Shown: piece after piece, positions 20,630 to 29,543 of the stretch
How the letters are laid out: every line of letters begins with the position of its first letter
Position numbering within the stretch: the stretch's first letter is position 1
NCBI GenBank assembly: GCA_964418415.1
Contig: CAYQLB010000009.1
Location: 1-38,818, forward strand
Direction of reading: 5' to 3'
DNA length: 38,818 nt
Origin: CAJBLF01 sp964418415
GTDB lineage: Bacteria; Patescibacteriota; Gracilibacteria; Absconditabacterales; Absconditicoccaceae
Notes under the pieces: generated by a model
What the model saw: the letters and a program-made list of their open reading frames with translations, nothing else
Database searches by the model: none
What the model was told of the DNA's origin: nothing
Program-made: the position numbers and the translations under genes

Positions 20630-21094
20630 ATGATAATCAATATGATCGCTGCGATGGCATCCAATAGAATTGTTGGCAATAACAACCAATTGCCACGGCA
20701 CTACTCCCAAGATTTGCAGCATTTCAAAAAAGTCACCTCCTGACATATTGTTGTTATGGGCTACAACACATTTTTGTCTATAGGCAAAGCACTTCCCAAG
20801 AGAAGAAATATCGTCCTTTCGAAGACACCAGTCGAAGGAGTAGAAACATTTACGAGTATTGAATCAATGATGAAACAGCTCCAATCGGAGAAGGTGGATC
20901 AGATATTTATTATTGGATGAGCGAGTATTTATCGCCAATTCCTTCCTATTGCAGATTTCATTTATCTCACGGAAATCAAAAAAGCTTATGAATGAGACAC
21001 AAGCTTTCCTGAGTTTGAACATGAATTTACTGAGATAGAAAGAGTTCCTGATGAATCCTGAGAGATGGATTTCGTAGTCTACAAGAGAAAATAA
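20630..21094 (+). CDS. folA: Dihydrofolate reductase
   Basis: 154 aa, normal length, visible only with TGA = Gly. MIINMIAAMASNRIVGNNNQ is the N-terminal strand. The catalytic acid is Asp28 (E. coli Asp27). HIVVMGYNTFLSIGKALPKR and QIFIIGGASIYRQFLPIADF plus the TEIKKAYEGDTSFPEF end are typical NADPH and folate-binding segments. The near-invariant Trp of the PW motif is Arg23 here (QLPRHYSQDL). The enzyme reduces dihydrofolate to tetrahydrofolate. ATG 20642 (MIAAM) is an alternative start. The stop TAA is adjacent to the reverse stop of the convergent HAD-like gene. Confidence 0.94.
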
Positions 21095-21940
21095 TTATTT
21101 TTTGTCGATAGGATTTTTATAGATGATCTTTATCGCAGGAGATATATTGTCAGAAGTATCATAAATAGTAAAACGCATATCAGGATATTTTCGTCTGATG
21201 CCGTTATTTTCATTATGAATAAAATCATGGATACCTTGAATGTTTTTGTAGGTATCGTCGCTAAACCCAACACGAATTTTTCTTGTTGAAAGATATTCTG
21301 CAGAAAAGTATTTCATAAAAACATTTTTTGTATGAAGAACAAATTGTTCGAAAGCGGCATTTTTTCTACTTGGCATGGAGTCTTTCAATGTCTTCCCGAT
21401 CATTTTCAAAAATACTTCATCAGAGCATGGCGCATAATAGTTATTTCTGAGATATGCTTCTATATATGCTTCTTCTGATTGTTCATAATCTCCTAAGCGT
21501 TCCTTCATACTGTCCAAAAAATCTTCTTGTTGATTAGAAGATAAAGTATCCATAATAATTTTTCTATGAGTAGATTTGATATCTTCTATAGGATGGCCGC
21601 GAGCTGTGATAATGGCTATGGGGCTAGCATATCTATTTGCTTCTATGAATTTCTCCCGGCTTGGTCATTTCCCTTCGTCGTTTGATTTAGCTAATGCGTT
21701 GAAAATAGTTTGTTCGAATTTTCCAGCTCATCTAAAATTCTGCATAGCTTCTTCTATATTGTCATTGAGATATCTGTGGGTTTTCTTCTCTTTGTATACG
21801 CCTTTTTCTGATAATTCAGCATCTTCTTTTTGAGAGATTTCTTTTGGTACCCATACACCATCCTGTCGTACATCAATCCAAATAGTGTCATCGGTAAAAA
21901 CAAGATTAGCATCTACATCAAATGCATAGGATTTGAGCAT
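21095..21940 (-). CDS. HAD-like phosphatase-type protein
   Basis: 281 aa. MLKSYAFDVDANLVFTDDTI contains the DxD motif I (Asp8, Asp10) of the haloacid dehalogenase superfamily. PIAIITARGHPIEDI fits motif II with its Thr. VGFSDDTYKNIQGIHDFI provides the acidic motif IV. A long helical cap-like region (about 110-210) lies between motifs II and IV. Two TGAs join the pieces (NFRGAGKFEQ and EGKGPSREKF). Substrate unknown; a phosphatase or nucleotidase role follows only from the motifs. The gene lies 22 bp downstream of the secreted protein gene at 21963-22502, so the two are probably one operon. Confidence 0.8.
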
Positions 21941-21962
21941 AATATCTAGTATATGTATAAAA

Positions 21963-22502
21963 TTATTGCAATATACTATGTATAAGTAACAATAGGTCAC
22001 TAATATTTCTTTTTTTCAATGGTAATGGTTTGCCATCTTCTGTTGTCGCAGAATTATGTTCCAAATCCACAGTATATACAATGTTTTTTTTCTGCTTCAA
22101 TTGAATAATTAATTTTCCTGATTTTTTTTCAATATGCATGACTTCTTGCAAAGTTATTTTATCAGTAATAGTCATACAAAAATCATCTTGTTGTAATAAA
22201 TCATTTATTACTCAATATATAGATATATTTATTCATTCAAATCAGATAGGGATTTCTTCTGCGTAATGTTTTTCTTTCTTATCTCCACTAGCATAGATAA
22301 TGTTTACCAAGAATGGGTATTGAGTATCCAAGGTTTCATTTACAATAAGATCATTATTAGGGTTTTTTGGTGGTACATTAATAAAAGTATCAGCAATTTC
22401 TTTATTGTTATCTAATGATTTTTGTGCTAGAGCAGAAGAAGTTGTTCCTCCAAGAATTGTTGCTGTTGTTGTAATAAGTAAAGCACGATCAAAAATATTC
22501 AT
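21963..22502 (-). CDS. Secreted or anchored hypothetical protein
   Basis: 179 aa formed by joining two standard-code fragments across TGA codons (GFEGINISIYGVI). The N-terminus MNIFDRALLITTTATILGGT ending in SSALA is a signal peptide with a good cleavage site. The mature part has two short modules: PFLVNIIYASGDKKEKHYAE and a C-terminal half with LQEVMHIEKKSGKLIIQLKQ. Both look like strands plus helices. No family recognised. It is driven by a clear promoter 36 bp upstream and is followed by the HAD-like gene. Confidence 0.75.
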
Positions 22503-22537
22503 CTGTGTTTTGGTGATAAAATAAAAGTAACAAGTAT

Positions 22538-22565
22538 CTTATACATATTTGAAAATAAATGTCAA
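22538..22565 (-). promoter_or_regulatory. Sigma70-type promoter for the secreted protein/HAD operon
   Basis: On the minus strand TTGACA (22565-22560), 16 bp, TATAAG (22543-22538), giving a leader of about 29 bases to the ATG at 22502. It lies just after the truB stop codon. Confidence 0.7.
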
Positions 22566-22572
22566 TAGAAAA

Positions 22573-23298
22573 TTACAATATACAATATCTCACGATTTCC
22601 TCCTTTTCTTTATAGACATTATGTAATTCTTCCCGGTTCTGGAGCTGATCGATGTCGATATCACCAATCCTTGTTCTTCTCAGTTGGATTAATGTTCCAC
22701 CCAATCAGAGTTCTTTGCCCAATCGGTGGGCGATGGATCTGATATAGGTTCCCGATCCGACATCCAACTTGAGTTGTAGGAGAGGAAAATCATAGCTGAG
22801 TATCTCATAGCCATTTGTTTTCATGAGTTTATTCTCTTCGATGATATTTCATTCTCTGGCATCGTGGTAGGACCTTTTCCCGGCTCTTTTCTTAGCACTG
22901 AAGGCCGGTAAAGGTAATTCATATTCCGGGATCAACTTTTGTAATTTTTTCTCTATCTCTGCCAAGGTCGGTGCTTCGATGCTTCCATTTTCCATCTCAA
23001 GTCATTTGATTTTTCAATCTCTAATTCGTAATTCGTAATTCGTAATTTTCTCCCGTATTTCCATATCTCGCGTATCAGTGACTTTCGAAAAATCTATGGT
23101 AGCGATATAGGATTTATCTTTTCAGATAATTTCTGTCAATTTTTTGGTAGCATCATCCAATGCCAAAATCATGAGTCCCGTAGCCATGGGATCAAGCGTT
23201 CATCCGTGTCAGATTTTTTTATGAGGAATATGTTTTCTGAGAATACGGATGACATCGAAACTGGTGATTCGTGCAGGTTTATCGACAGCGAGGAACAT
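22573..23298 (-). CDS. truB: tRNA pseudouridine-55 synthase
   Basis: 241 aa. ARITSFDVIRILRKHIPHKK then HGGTLDPMATGLMI is the TruB motif; Asp36 in GTLDP is the nucleophile. The second conserved block is GSGTYIRSIAHRLGKELG and the last is TRIGDIDIDQL. TruB makes pseudouridine 55 in the T loop of tRNAs. The C-terminal PUA domain of long TruB proteins is absent or reduced, as in short bacterial forms. TGA glycines include both in the GHGGTLDP segment context (IGHGG). An insert-like stretch (REKITNYELRIRDGK) is encoded by a heptamer repeat at 23022-23048. Confidence 0.94.
23022..23048 (-). repeat. Heptamer tandem repeat inside truB
   Basis: Three exact TAATTCG units plus a partial unit (TAATTTT) on the plus strand. 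They encode part of ITNYELRIRD in a loop of TruB between conserved blocks. A similar word (AAATTCGTAATT) occurs between genes at 29531-29542. Confidence 0.7.
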
Positions 23299-23303
23299 AC
23301 AAA

Positions 23304-23435
23304 AACTAATGAACAATTAAAAATTAAGAATGAATAATGATGGAATTATCTCAACATGGACTATCGTTGTATAACAATAGTCTATAAGTTTACAATTCAA
23401 TCATCATTAATCATTCATCGTTCATTATTCATCAA
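23304..23435. repeat. Intergenic MITE-like element, diverged copy 3
   Basis: The left end has AACTAATGAACAATTAAAAA and AATGAATAATGATGG; the right end has CATCATTAATCATTCATC and GTTCATTATTCATC. The central palindrome is GACTATCGTTGTATAACAAT(AGTC) at about 23359-23382. Layout and words match the copies at 17092 and 32758, but the sequence has diverged. It lies between the divergent truB and lipoprotein genes. Confidence 0.65.
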
Positions 23436-23507
23436 ATTTTAGTTGATTTTGTCCATCAAACCGCTATTACTGTAGCAGAAACTTTTTATCCTATTCAAAC
23501 AAAAGAA

Positions 23508-23864
23508 ATGAAAAAAGTATACGCTATAGCATGTGTGTTTGCAGCACTCCTATTTGCATGATGTTCATTAAAGATCCAAAAACCTAGTGAGGTTTTGACT
23601 GGTGAGATGCTCAGTGGAACAGAAACAATACCTGTAGTATCCGGTTCTGAGATGGAAGAATTTACCGATAATTTTGATTCATGAACTGTCCCAGTACTTA
23701 CGGGTAGTGAAGGTGTTAATGTACATAGCGGAGTAACTGCTGAGGTAAAAACCATGATCGAAGATAGAAATAAGCTCTCTGGAGATGATAGTAAACTCAC
23801 CGAAGAGGATATCGATCTCATGGAGCAAATAATCCAAAAAGTCCAAAACTTAGAAAATAATTAA
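23508..23864 (+). CDS. Small lipoprotein
   Basis: 118 aa. MKKVYAIACVFAALLFAGCS is a lipoprotein signal with lipobox LFAGC; the Gly before the lipidated Cys is TGA (23559-23561). The mature part is acidic and low-complexity (TGEMLSGTETIPVVSGSE), likely a flexible surface linker, with a helical end (LTEEDIDLMEQIIQKVQ). No family recognised. Confidence 0.82.
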
Positions 23865-23983
23865 ATATCTGCAATGTATATTGAGTGTGATGAACATTCC
23901 CATAGTGCGGTAATTGCAATAAATAACGGGCAAGAACATCTTCATTGGAGATAAATACTATATTTAGCTGATTATCTATGTGT

Positions 23984-24277
23984 ATGAATACCTTTTTTGA
24001 AATCATCAAATGAATATTCTTTTTCCTTACCGTCGTAGTAGGACTATTCCTCCTGAGAGGAGGAGTTATTTTTTGACCGGAATATCACGTGATGATCAAA
24101 CAGATGTTGATGCCATGATATCTCGTATTTTGTGGAACTATGTTCGGCTATATAGCAGCACGCATTCAGCTCGGATATGAGGATGATCATCCTCACAAAA
24201 ACAGGATTTATATCAGGTCATTCATCTTCGGTATCGTGCTCGGTATCATACTCGCTATTATCTATATGTTCATCTAA
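23984..24277 (+). CDS. Small membrane protein, about three helices
   Basis: 97 aa. Hydrophobic segments are GIFFFLTVVVGLFLLRGGVI (10-29), about LVFCGTMFGYIAARI (47-61) and SFIFGIVLGIILAIIYMFI (79-97). A polar loop EDDHPHKNRIY lies before the last helix. TGA glycines at three positions. No family recognised. It lies between two lipoprotein genes on the same strand. Confidence 0.7.
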
Positions 24278-24278
24278 G

Positions 24279-24313
24279 AATAGACCTTAGACTTTAGACC
24301 TTAGACTTTAGAT
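24279..24313. repeat. Short CCTTAGACTTTAGA direct repeat
   Basis: Two copies of a GACCTTAGACTTTA unit. On the reverse strand this reads CTAAAGTCTAAGGTC, related to the CTAAAGTC words in the uvrA insert (35731-35762) and at 1622-1655. Confidence 0.55.
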
Positions 24314-24316
24314 TTG

Positions 24317-24859
24317 ATGAAAAAAACTTATATACTGATCATATTCTTTACGCTATTGTTTCTATGAGGGTGTGGATCCAAAACATCGATTCCCTTAGCT
24401 TTCGATGGATTCACTATGAAATTATATAATAATGAAAAACAATATATGAACGATACTACGGAAACTAGCGTAGAAGGAATGATGTTACAGAAACAGATGA
24501 AAGAAATTGTACCTTTCAATGATAGTTGATATATAAATTCTTTACTTATCTTTAGGATCCCCATCGCTTCATGAATCGATTTTGAAGAACTGGTGAGTTC
24601 CAATATAAAAACGATGCAGACCAAAATGGTAAAGTATGTTACCACTGATTCAGACAAAAGAAAAATAAAATGCGATAATCTACAATATTCTTGATATATT
24701 ACTACTTTTTCCTATCAATTGGGTACGACAACCATCTATGGTGGACAATATTTTTTTGCTGAAGATGGTACGCTCTATCTTATTTCGCTAAGTAGCGATG
24801 AAGAGAAAGATATCAAAGCATTCATCAAGAGTGCAAAGACCGTAAAATGCAAAAAATAA
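24317..24859 (+). CDS. Lipoprotein of unknown function
   Basis: 180 aa. The signal MKKTYILIIFFTLLFLGGCG has lipobox LGGC, with a TGA-encoded Gly. The mature domain (about 160 aa) looks like an alpha/beta fold: FDGFTMKLYNNEKQYMND, ELVSSNIKTMQTKMVKYVTT, TTTIYGGQYFFAEDGTLYLI, ending TVKCKK. Cys at two positions (IKCDN and VKCKK) may pair. Layout is similar to small lipoproteins that carry a stress or export domain, but I do not recognise it. It is followed 26 bp later by a six-helix membrane protein gene. Confidence 0.78.
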
Positions 24860-24885
24860 TATGTTTTACTTGTTTAGTAGTATCC

Positions 24886-25659
24886 ATGGCATCTCAAAAT
24901 TTCTTCAATGAACCCAGCAATCTCAGCTGACGACAGTTAGTAGGTAAAGTATGTATTGGTGTGATTATAGGGGGTATTATAGCAGCGTTATTGTTTGTCA
25001 TTCTTTCCTTTATGGGAGGTATGTTCACTACAGCGTTTTGAGCACAAACAGGCACTACGGTCAATCCTATGCTTTCTTTGATTTTGCTCTTCATAGGATT
25101 CTTGAGTACCTTCATAGGAAATATCGGTGTGGGTGGTATCTATAGTTTGTTCTACAGCAGAAAATATTACAATACGAGCAAAATGTTCGGACTTTTGTTT
25201 CTTACCAATGGAATATTGTTTTTCTTTCTTGCGCCTATCTATATTGTATTTGCAAGCCAGATCGATGTATTGTTCTTGATTCTCTGATTTCATGTATTGT
25301 TTTCGGTTTTCGCTTCAGCAGCTCAGATAGAATTTTCTACCAATCCCAATTATAGTGCATCATCATTTATGGGAAATACCTTAGGATTCGTTATAGCATT
25401 CTTCCTCTATGCGTTGATTTACAAGATGTCATGATCAGCAGCAGTACAGCAAAAGATATATCTCTTTATGCTTGTTCCTCCTGTGGTAGGATACGGATTG
25501 ATTCCATTTGGAGCAGGTATCTGGGAAAAAATCTATTACAAGTTTTATGAAATGGGAAATAACGGACTCTATATACCTTCAGCTACCGAAGAAGAAGAGG
25601 AAGAGACGGAGACCGGAAGCACAAATGGCTGAGGAGAGGACGTGAATGTGGAAAATTAA
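24886..25659 (+). CDS. Multi-pass membrane protein with acidic tail
   Basis: 257 aa. About six hydrophobic segments: VGKVCIGVIIGGIIAALLFV, PMLSLILLFIGFLSTFIGN, MFGLLFLTNGILFFFLAPIY, VLFLILGFHVLFSVFASAA, LGFVIAFFLYALIYKM and IYLFMLVPPVVGYGLIPF. The C-terminus is a Glu/Thr-rich cytoplasmic-looking tail (EEEEEETETGS). Four or five TGA glycines. Start chosen at ATG 24886 because the earlier ATG at 24861 leads to a TAA in its frame. Transport or scaffold function unknown. Confidence 0.77.
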
Positions 25660-25660
25660 A

Positions 25661-25745
25661 AATCTGATGATAGATGATAAATTATAGATGATAGATTTTT
25701 CATACTAGTAATTTATCATTCCTCATCTATCATTTATCATTATTG
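25661..25745. repeat. Intergenic inverted low-complexity repeat (GATGATAGAT / ATCTATCATT)
   Basis: The left half holds GATGATAGATGATAAATTAT and ATAGATGATAGA. The right half holds TTTATCATTCCTCATCTATC and ATTTATCATTATT, its approximate inverted complement. The same words occur at 1696-1724. This organisation parallels the other MITE-like elements, but the words differ. Confidence 0.6.
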
Positions 25746-25755
25746 GTAATAAAGT

Positions 25756-26148
25756 ATGTATCTCTATCATATAGCATCACTTATCAAATGTATTCTATGA
25801 CTCCTTATTTTGTTGATTACGTATACATCAATCAATGTCTATGAGGATCCCATTATTGGTATAGGATTATTTATGCTTGGAATATTCATCGCTTCTTGGG
25901 GTGCAAGCTTTTACTTATTTCTCGGAATCCAAAAACGGTTCCATGATTTATCGCAGATACGTTTAATCAAAGATAGTTACAAGCTTTCATTGTTGTTTGG
26001 AATCTACGTTCTTATCAATGCATTATTTTTGATGCTTGGTTATCGAACTAAATTCCTCTGAATTTTATTGCTGGTAGGATTTATCGCCTTACAAATAACT
26101 TTATTCTCTGAGCAGAAAAAAGCAAAAAATGAATTCCCAGAATTCTAA
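25756..26148 (+). CDS. Four-helix membrane protein
   Basis: 130 aa. Hydrophobic segments: SLIKCILGLLILLITYTSI, IIGIGLFMLGIFIASWGASF, LSLLFGIYVLINALFLMLGY and GILLLVGFIALQITLF, with a short charged tail. Two TGA glycines. No family recognised. Its last 20 bases overlap the start of the MIP18-type gene, so the two are translationally coupled. Confidence 0.75.
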
Positions 26149-26449
26149 TATACAACATCTGATAGAGGAAAAACTAAAGACTGTGTACGATCCAGAGTTT
26201 CCTATGATAGATATGTATACCTTGTGACTTATTTACAAGGTAGATGTTGATGAAGCTAAAAAGATCGTAAATATTTTAATGACGTTCACGACGCCTTTCT
26301 GTCCTATGGCAGATATGATCAAAGAAATGATTCAGAATGCTATTCTCGAAGTAGTACCCAAATTCACCGTTGAGATAACCGTTACCTTCGAACCACCGCG
26401 GAATCAAAAAATGATCAAAGATACTGATTTACAGAGGATGTTTGAATAA
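26129..26449 (+). CDS. MIP18/DUF59 (SufT/PaaD-like) iron-sulfur assembly factor
   Basis: 106 aa. LKTVYDPEFPMIDMYTLGLI, VNILMTFTTPFCPMADMIKE and EITVTFEPPRNQKMI are the three MIP18-family blocks; Cys in TPFCPMAD is the conserved cysteine, and the Gly in TLGLIY is TGA. Such proteins help maturation of Fe-S proteins in the cytosol. In this window the U32 protein is an apparent Fe-S enzyme, but no suf genes are adjacent. It ends before a clear terminator. Confidence 0.9.
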
Positions 26450-26465
26450 AAATATTTCAAAAAAT

Positions 26466-26496
26466 AAAAAAATCCAGCGATATGTCTGGATTTTTT
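26466..26496 (+). terminator. Intrinsic terminator
   Basis: AAAAATCCAG-CGATATGT-CTGGATTTTT, with A-run before and T-run after, 17 bp past the MIP18-type stop. It is symmetrical and can also end transcription of the Met-rich gene on the other strand. Confidence 0.88.
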
Positions 26497-26512
26497 CTAA
26501 TCTTTAAATTGA

Positions 26513-26752
26513 TTATTCTGCGATTGCTTGTTCTGTTGGAATCGTTCCACTTCCTGGTAATCTCATATATTGCTTATTCATTCATCATTTTTGTCATTGC
26601 ATCATATTTTCTCTTCCCATCATTGGCATCATTCTTCATCTCTCAAATCAGCAGTCGTGTCAGTTATTAGATACACCAATGATTGATAAAATAAGTGCTG
26701 TGGTGCTAATAAATCAAAGACTAATCAAAGCGATAAGCGTGTGTTTTTCCAT
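26513..26752 (-). CDS. Small Met-rich extracytoplasmic protein
   Basis: 79 aa, found only when TGA = Gly. One N-terminal hydrophobic segment (LIALISLGFISTTALILSII) serves as signal or anchor. The outer part is rich in Met, Gly, Arg and Gln: RGRMMPMMGRENMMQGQKGG. Met clusters plus one His-Asp-Cys (GHDCG) suggest soft-metal (for example copper) binding; this is an inference. About seven glycines are TGA. The promoter carries the TTTAAG-N5-TTTAAG-N9-TATACT layout shared with the kinase gene and the other Met-rich gene, so it should be under the same response regulator. Confidence 0.78.
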
Positions 26753-26797
26753 GATAACATATACAAGAATAAAAAAATTGTTAGTATAACGATAGTA

Positions 26798-26829
26798 AGT
26801 ATATCTATTAACCTTAAATCAATCTTAAA
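26798..26829 (-). promoter_or_regulatory. Response-regulator box and -10 of the 79-aa Met-rich gene
   Basis: On the minus strand TTTAAG (26829-26824), 5 bp, TTTAAG (26818-26813), 9 bp, TATACT (26803-26798). The half-sites lie 11 bp apart, as in PmrA/OmpR-type boxes, and overlap the expected -35 region. Confidence 0.85.
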
Positions 26830-26840
26830 TGGAGTATAAG

Positions 26841-26873
26841 AAAAAAACCCGGCCATGCATTCCGGGTTTTCTT
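26841..26873 (-). terminator. Intrinsic terminator after the 192-aa Met-rich gene
   Basis: AAAACCCGG and CCGGGTTTT (26844-26852 / 26862-26870) form a stem with a loop near CCATGCATT, with T-run on the minus strand. It sits between the upstream gene's stop (26901) and the next regulated promoter (26829), so the two Met-rich genes are separate units. Confidence 0.88.
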
Positions 26874-26900
26874 TGTGTACTCAGTTCTTTATTGGTAGAT

Positions 26901-27479
26901 TTACTTGTGCATTCACTTTCCCATTCATCTTCACATTCATCTTCACATACCCATTCCCATACCATTACCTCTCTGTTGAGTTATCCCTAGTTCTTCTCTA
27001 ATTGCTTTTGCTTTTTCATTGTACATATGCATCTCTTGGAGTTTTTTAAATTTTGCTTCCGTATCGATAACATCGAGGATAGGACGTCATGCGTTCAAAG
27101 TTTTTCGTGTCGTGTAGTCTCCCGCTTCGAGTGCAATCTGAATGTTTTCTTGTGTAGTTTTTCTAGTGATCATCTCAATAAATTCTGTTTCCGTAGAATA
27201 CTTCGTGATTCCATATTTCGTATGAGCTGCTACAAAAGCGGTATAATCCTTATTCGTAATCGCTTTTTCTACAGCAGTTCTAAATGCAGCCGCTTCTTCT
27301 GTGCTTGCAAATTGAGGCATTATTCTCTGTCCAGATCATATCCCCATTCTTTGTCCGGAACCCATTCTCATGTCATGAAATGGTGTAGTAGTGTTTCCTG
27401 CTAATGTTACTGCGCCTACGATCATACTGCTTATTCCAAGCAAACCGATAGTACTCGCTACGATAGATTTTGTTTTCAT
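26901..27479 (-). CDS. Exported Met/Gly-rich protein under two-component control
   Basis: 192 aa. The N-terminus MKTKSIVASTIGLLGISSMI plus VGAVTLAG is a signal peptide or anchor. A Met/Gly/Arg-rich patch follows (MRMGSGQRMGIGSGQRIM). The middle (about 57-165) is helical: EEAAAFRTAVEKAITNKDYT and TRKTTQENIQIALEAGDYTT. The tail GNGMGMGMGRGMGRGMGKGM has a Met every other to third residue, with five of its glycines from TGA. Alternating Met tracts bind Cu(I) or Ag(I) in several known proteins; binding here is inferred. The helical middle with Met tails also recalls CpxP/ZraP-like periplasmic regulators, but I see no LTxxQ motif. Promoter box shared with the kinase gene. Confidence 0.82.
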
Positions 27480-27502
27480 AATGTCATATAGTAAATAATA
27501 AA

Positions 27503-27524
27503 AGCGTCAATTTATTTTGACGCT
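27503..27524 (-). promoter_or_regulatory. Hairpin in the leader of the 192-aa Met-rich gene
   Basis: AGCGTCAA-TTTATT-TTGACGCT is a perfect 8-bp stem between the -10 box (27533-27528) and the ATG (27479). On the minus strand it is followed by TTTATTATTTA. It may protect the message or act as a weak attenuator. Confidence 0.6.
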
Positions 27525-27527
27525 CTC

Positions 27528-27570
27528 AGTATATACATTGACCTTAAACAAAACTAAATATTACCTTAAA
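27528..27570 (-). promoter_or_regulatory. Response-regulator box and -10 of the 192-aa Met-rich gene
   Basis: On the minus strand TTTAAG (27570-27565), a degenerate ATTTAG (27559-27554), TTTAAG (27548-27543), 9 bp, then TATACT (27533-27528). The three half-sites sit 11 bp apart. The box starts 8 bp after the response-regulator gene's end. Confidence 0.85.
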
Positions 27571-27577
27571 CAATATT

Positions 27578-28231
27578 TTAGTTCGGAATCTGGTATCAGA
27601 AGCCTTTGATTGTCTCTATGATAGTTTTACCCAATTTTTTTCTAAGATTGGAAATATATACATCGAGCTTCGCATCTTCTTCAAAGATTTGATCATTACC
27701 TCGGACTTCATCTATGATTTCTGTTCTTGAAATACTCCTTCCTTTTCTTTCCAAAAGATATTCTATTATCTGGAATTCCTTCAAGGTCAGCTTGATTTCT
27801 TTGGAACCCTTCATGACTTTCTTCTGATCCTTATCCAGACGAAGAGATTTATGTTCCAAGATATGTTTCGGTCCATTTCTTTTGCTTATGGCTTGGATCC
27901 TTGCGTCCAATTCTTTGAGATCGAACGGTTTCACGAGATAATCATCTGCGCCGGATTCAAATCATTCCAGTTTATCATCCAATTGTCATTTGGCAGTCGC
28001 CATGATAATAGCGGTATCTGGATGTGTTTTTCTAATATTTTTACACAAGGTAATCCCATCCATTCCTGGTAGCATAAGATCGAGTACGATGACATTAAAT
28101 TCATTGCGCTTGGCTACTTCCAAAGCATACAAACCATTTTCAGCTCGTACAACGGTATGGTTTTCCAGCTCGAGATATTTTTTGATATTATTGCCGATAG
28201 TCTTGTTGTCTTCGACGATGAGAATACGCAT
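27578..28231 (-). CDS. OmpR/PhoB-family response regulator
   Basis: 217 aa. Receiver domain with the acidic pair Glu7/Asp8 (ILIVEDN), phospho-acceptor Asp51 (VIVLDLMLPGMDG) and Lys101 (DYLVKPF). A winged-helix DNA-binding domain (about 125-217) contains LTLKEFQIIEYLLERKGRSI and KLDVYISNLRKKLGKTIIET, ending IKGFGYQIPN, where one Gly is TGA. Two more TGAs lie in ATAKGQLDDKLEGFES. It is encoded 30 bp downstream of the kinase gene, so it is the kinase's partner. The same strand carries three matching direct-repeat boxes, which are its predicted targets. Confidence 0.93.
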
Positions 28232-28261
28232 AAACCTCGTTTAGAAATTAAAAATGAGAAA

Positions 28262-29509
28262 TTAGAAATTGATCGTACACACCGTTCCTTTATTCACTTT
28301 ACTATTAATAGTTATGTTCCAGCTATGTTTCTCTACGAGTAATTTCACGAGATACAGACCAAGTCCAAAACTCTTGGTATCTGTTTTAGACTTATCCGCT
28401 TGCCGGAATCTTTCCCAGATGTGCTCGAGATCTTTTTCTGCGATACCTTTACCATTATCCTTAATAACTAGTTTTTTAGCATCCAAACTAATGTCTATCG
28501 TTCATCATTCTGGCGTGAATTTATATGCGTTCTCGAGGATATTCTTGATGATGATATTCCGACTTTCTTTATGTACTTTTTTAGAAATATTCTTTTGTAA
28601 GCGAGTCGTAAGTATAATATTTTTTTGTTGATAGATTTTTTGTATGTCGCTTACAATAGTTTCCGTAAGTATATCTATATCTACTGATTCTTTTTTTAGC
28701 GTTTCTAATGATTCAAGTTTGCTTATGGTAACTAGCGTCTCCAAAAGTGCATTCATTCATTTTACTTGTTGTTTGAGATTGATAAGTCCTTCTTCATACT
28801 TCTTCGTTTTGGTCGCATAATCAATTTCCGTACTCATGCTCATGAGTGGTGTCTTCAATTCATGTGAAGCGTTCGTAATGAAGTCTTTGAGACTCAAGGT
28901 TTGTTTGTGAATTTTTTCAAACACTTCATTGAATTTTTGACTTACTCTATTGATCTCATCATCGGGATGTCCGGAAATCTCGATTTTTTCATTCAAATTA
29001 TCGATATGTACGTAATCGAGAAATCAGAGTAAGGTGTTGAGTTTTTTGAGAGAAGATCTTACAAAGAATAAAGAGAATAGATAGGCGATTATGCCAAAGA
29101 TAATGATTAGATAAATGCTTATCAAAACGAGATTTTTCTGTATACTGATATGTTGAGTGATATTAGTGACAAGCAATTGATTGTTTACTTGTTTATACAT
29201 GAAATACATATCATCGACTTTGGCGATATCCTTTCGTCGGTGGAGCTGGAGGAGTGTTTGTCCTTCAGGGCTATCGATAGTAAATATTTCCATCTCTGGC
29301 ATCCTATTTTTTCCGAGTACCATTTTCTGCATCATAATAGGATTCGGTCTTGGTGGGATCAAAGCAGATTGTTTATTATATCGATTTTGGAAGAACAGAC
29401 CATTCGCCAAAAGACTGAAAAGCAATACTTGTAGCATCGTAAATAGTGTAAACTTCAGGCTAATTTGTGTCGAAGTTTTAAGCTGCGAAAATGAAAATAT
29501 TTTTTGCAT
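28262..29509 (-). CDS. Membrane sensor histidine kinase
   Basis: 415 aa. TM1 about 19-40 and TM2 about 126-149 enclose an 85-residue extracytoplasmic sensor with seven Met in residues 59-104 (PNPIMMQKMVLGKNRMPEME and VDDMYFMYK). A HAMP-like linker follows. The H-box SHELKTPL has His216. The ATPase domain has the N-box (IIIKNILENAYKFTPEGG), DNGKGI, and the FGLGLYL G2 box. Four TGA glycines restore the frame. The Met-rich sensor matches its Met-rich regulated proteins, which supports a metal or redox signal (inference). Its own promoter carries the TTTAAG-type box, so autoregulation is predicted. Confidence 0.93.
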
Positions 29510-29543
29510 GGATAACTACATTAAAAATGTAAATTCGTAATTG

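Noticed and set aside
26482..26670. Plus-strand 62-aa hydrophobic reading frame
   Set aside because: It begins inside a terminator hairpin and lies opposite the Met-rich gene, which has a promoter box and a better reading with TGA = Gly.
27503..27524. Riboswitch
   Set aside because: Only a simple hairpin is visible; there is no larger conserved fold or ligand-type core.
29150..29540. Plus-strand reading frames of 94-119 aa
   Set aside because: They are antisense to the histidine kinase sensor region and show no protein-like motif.
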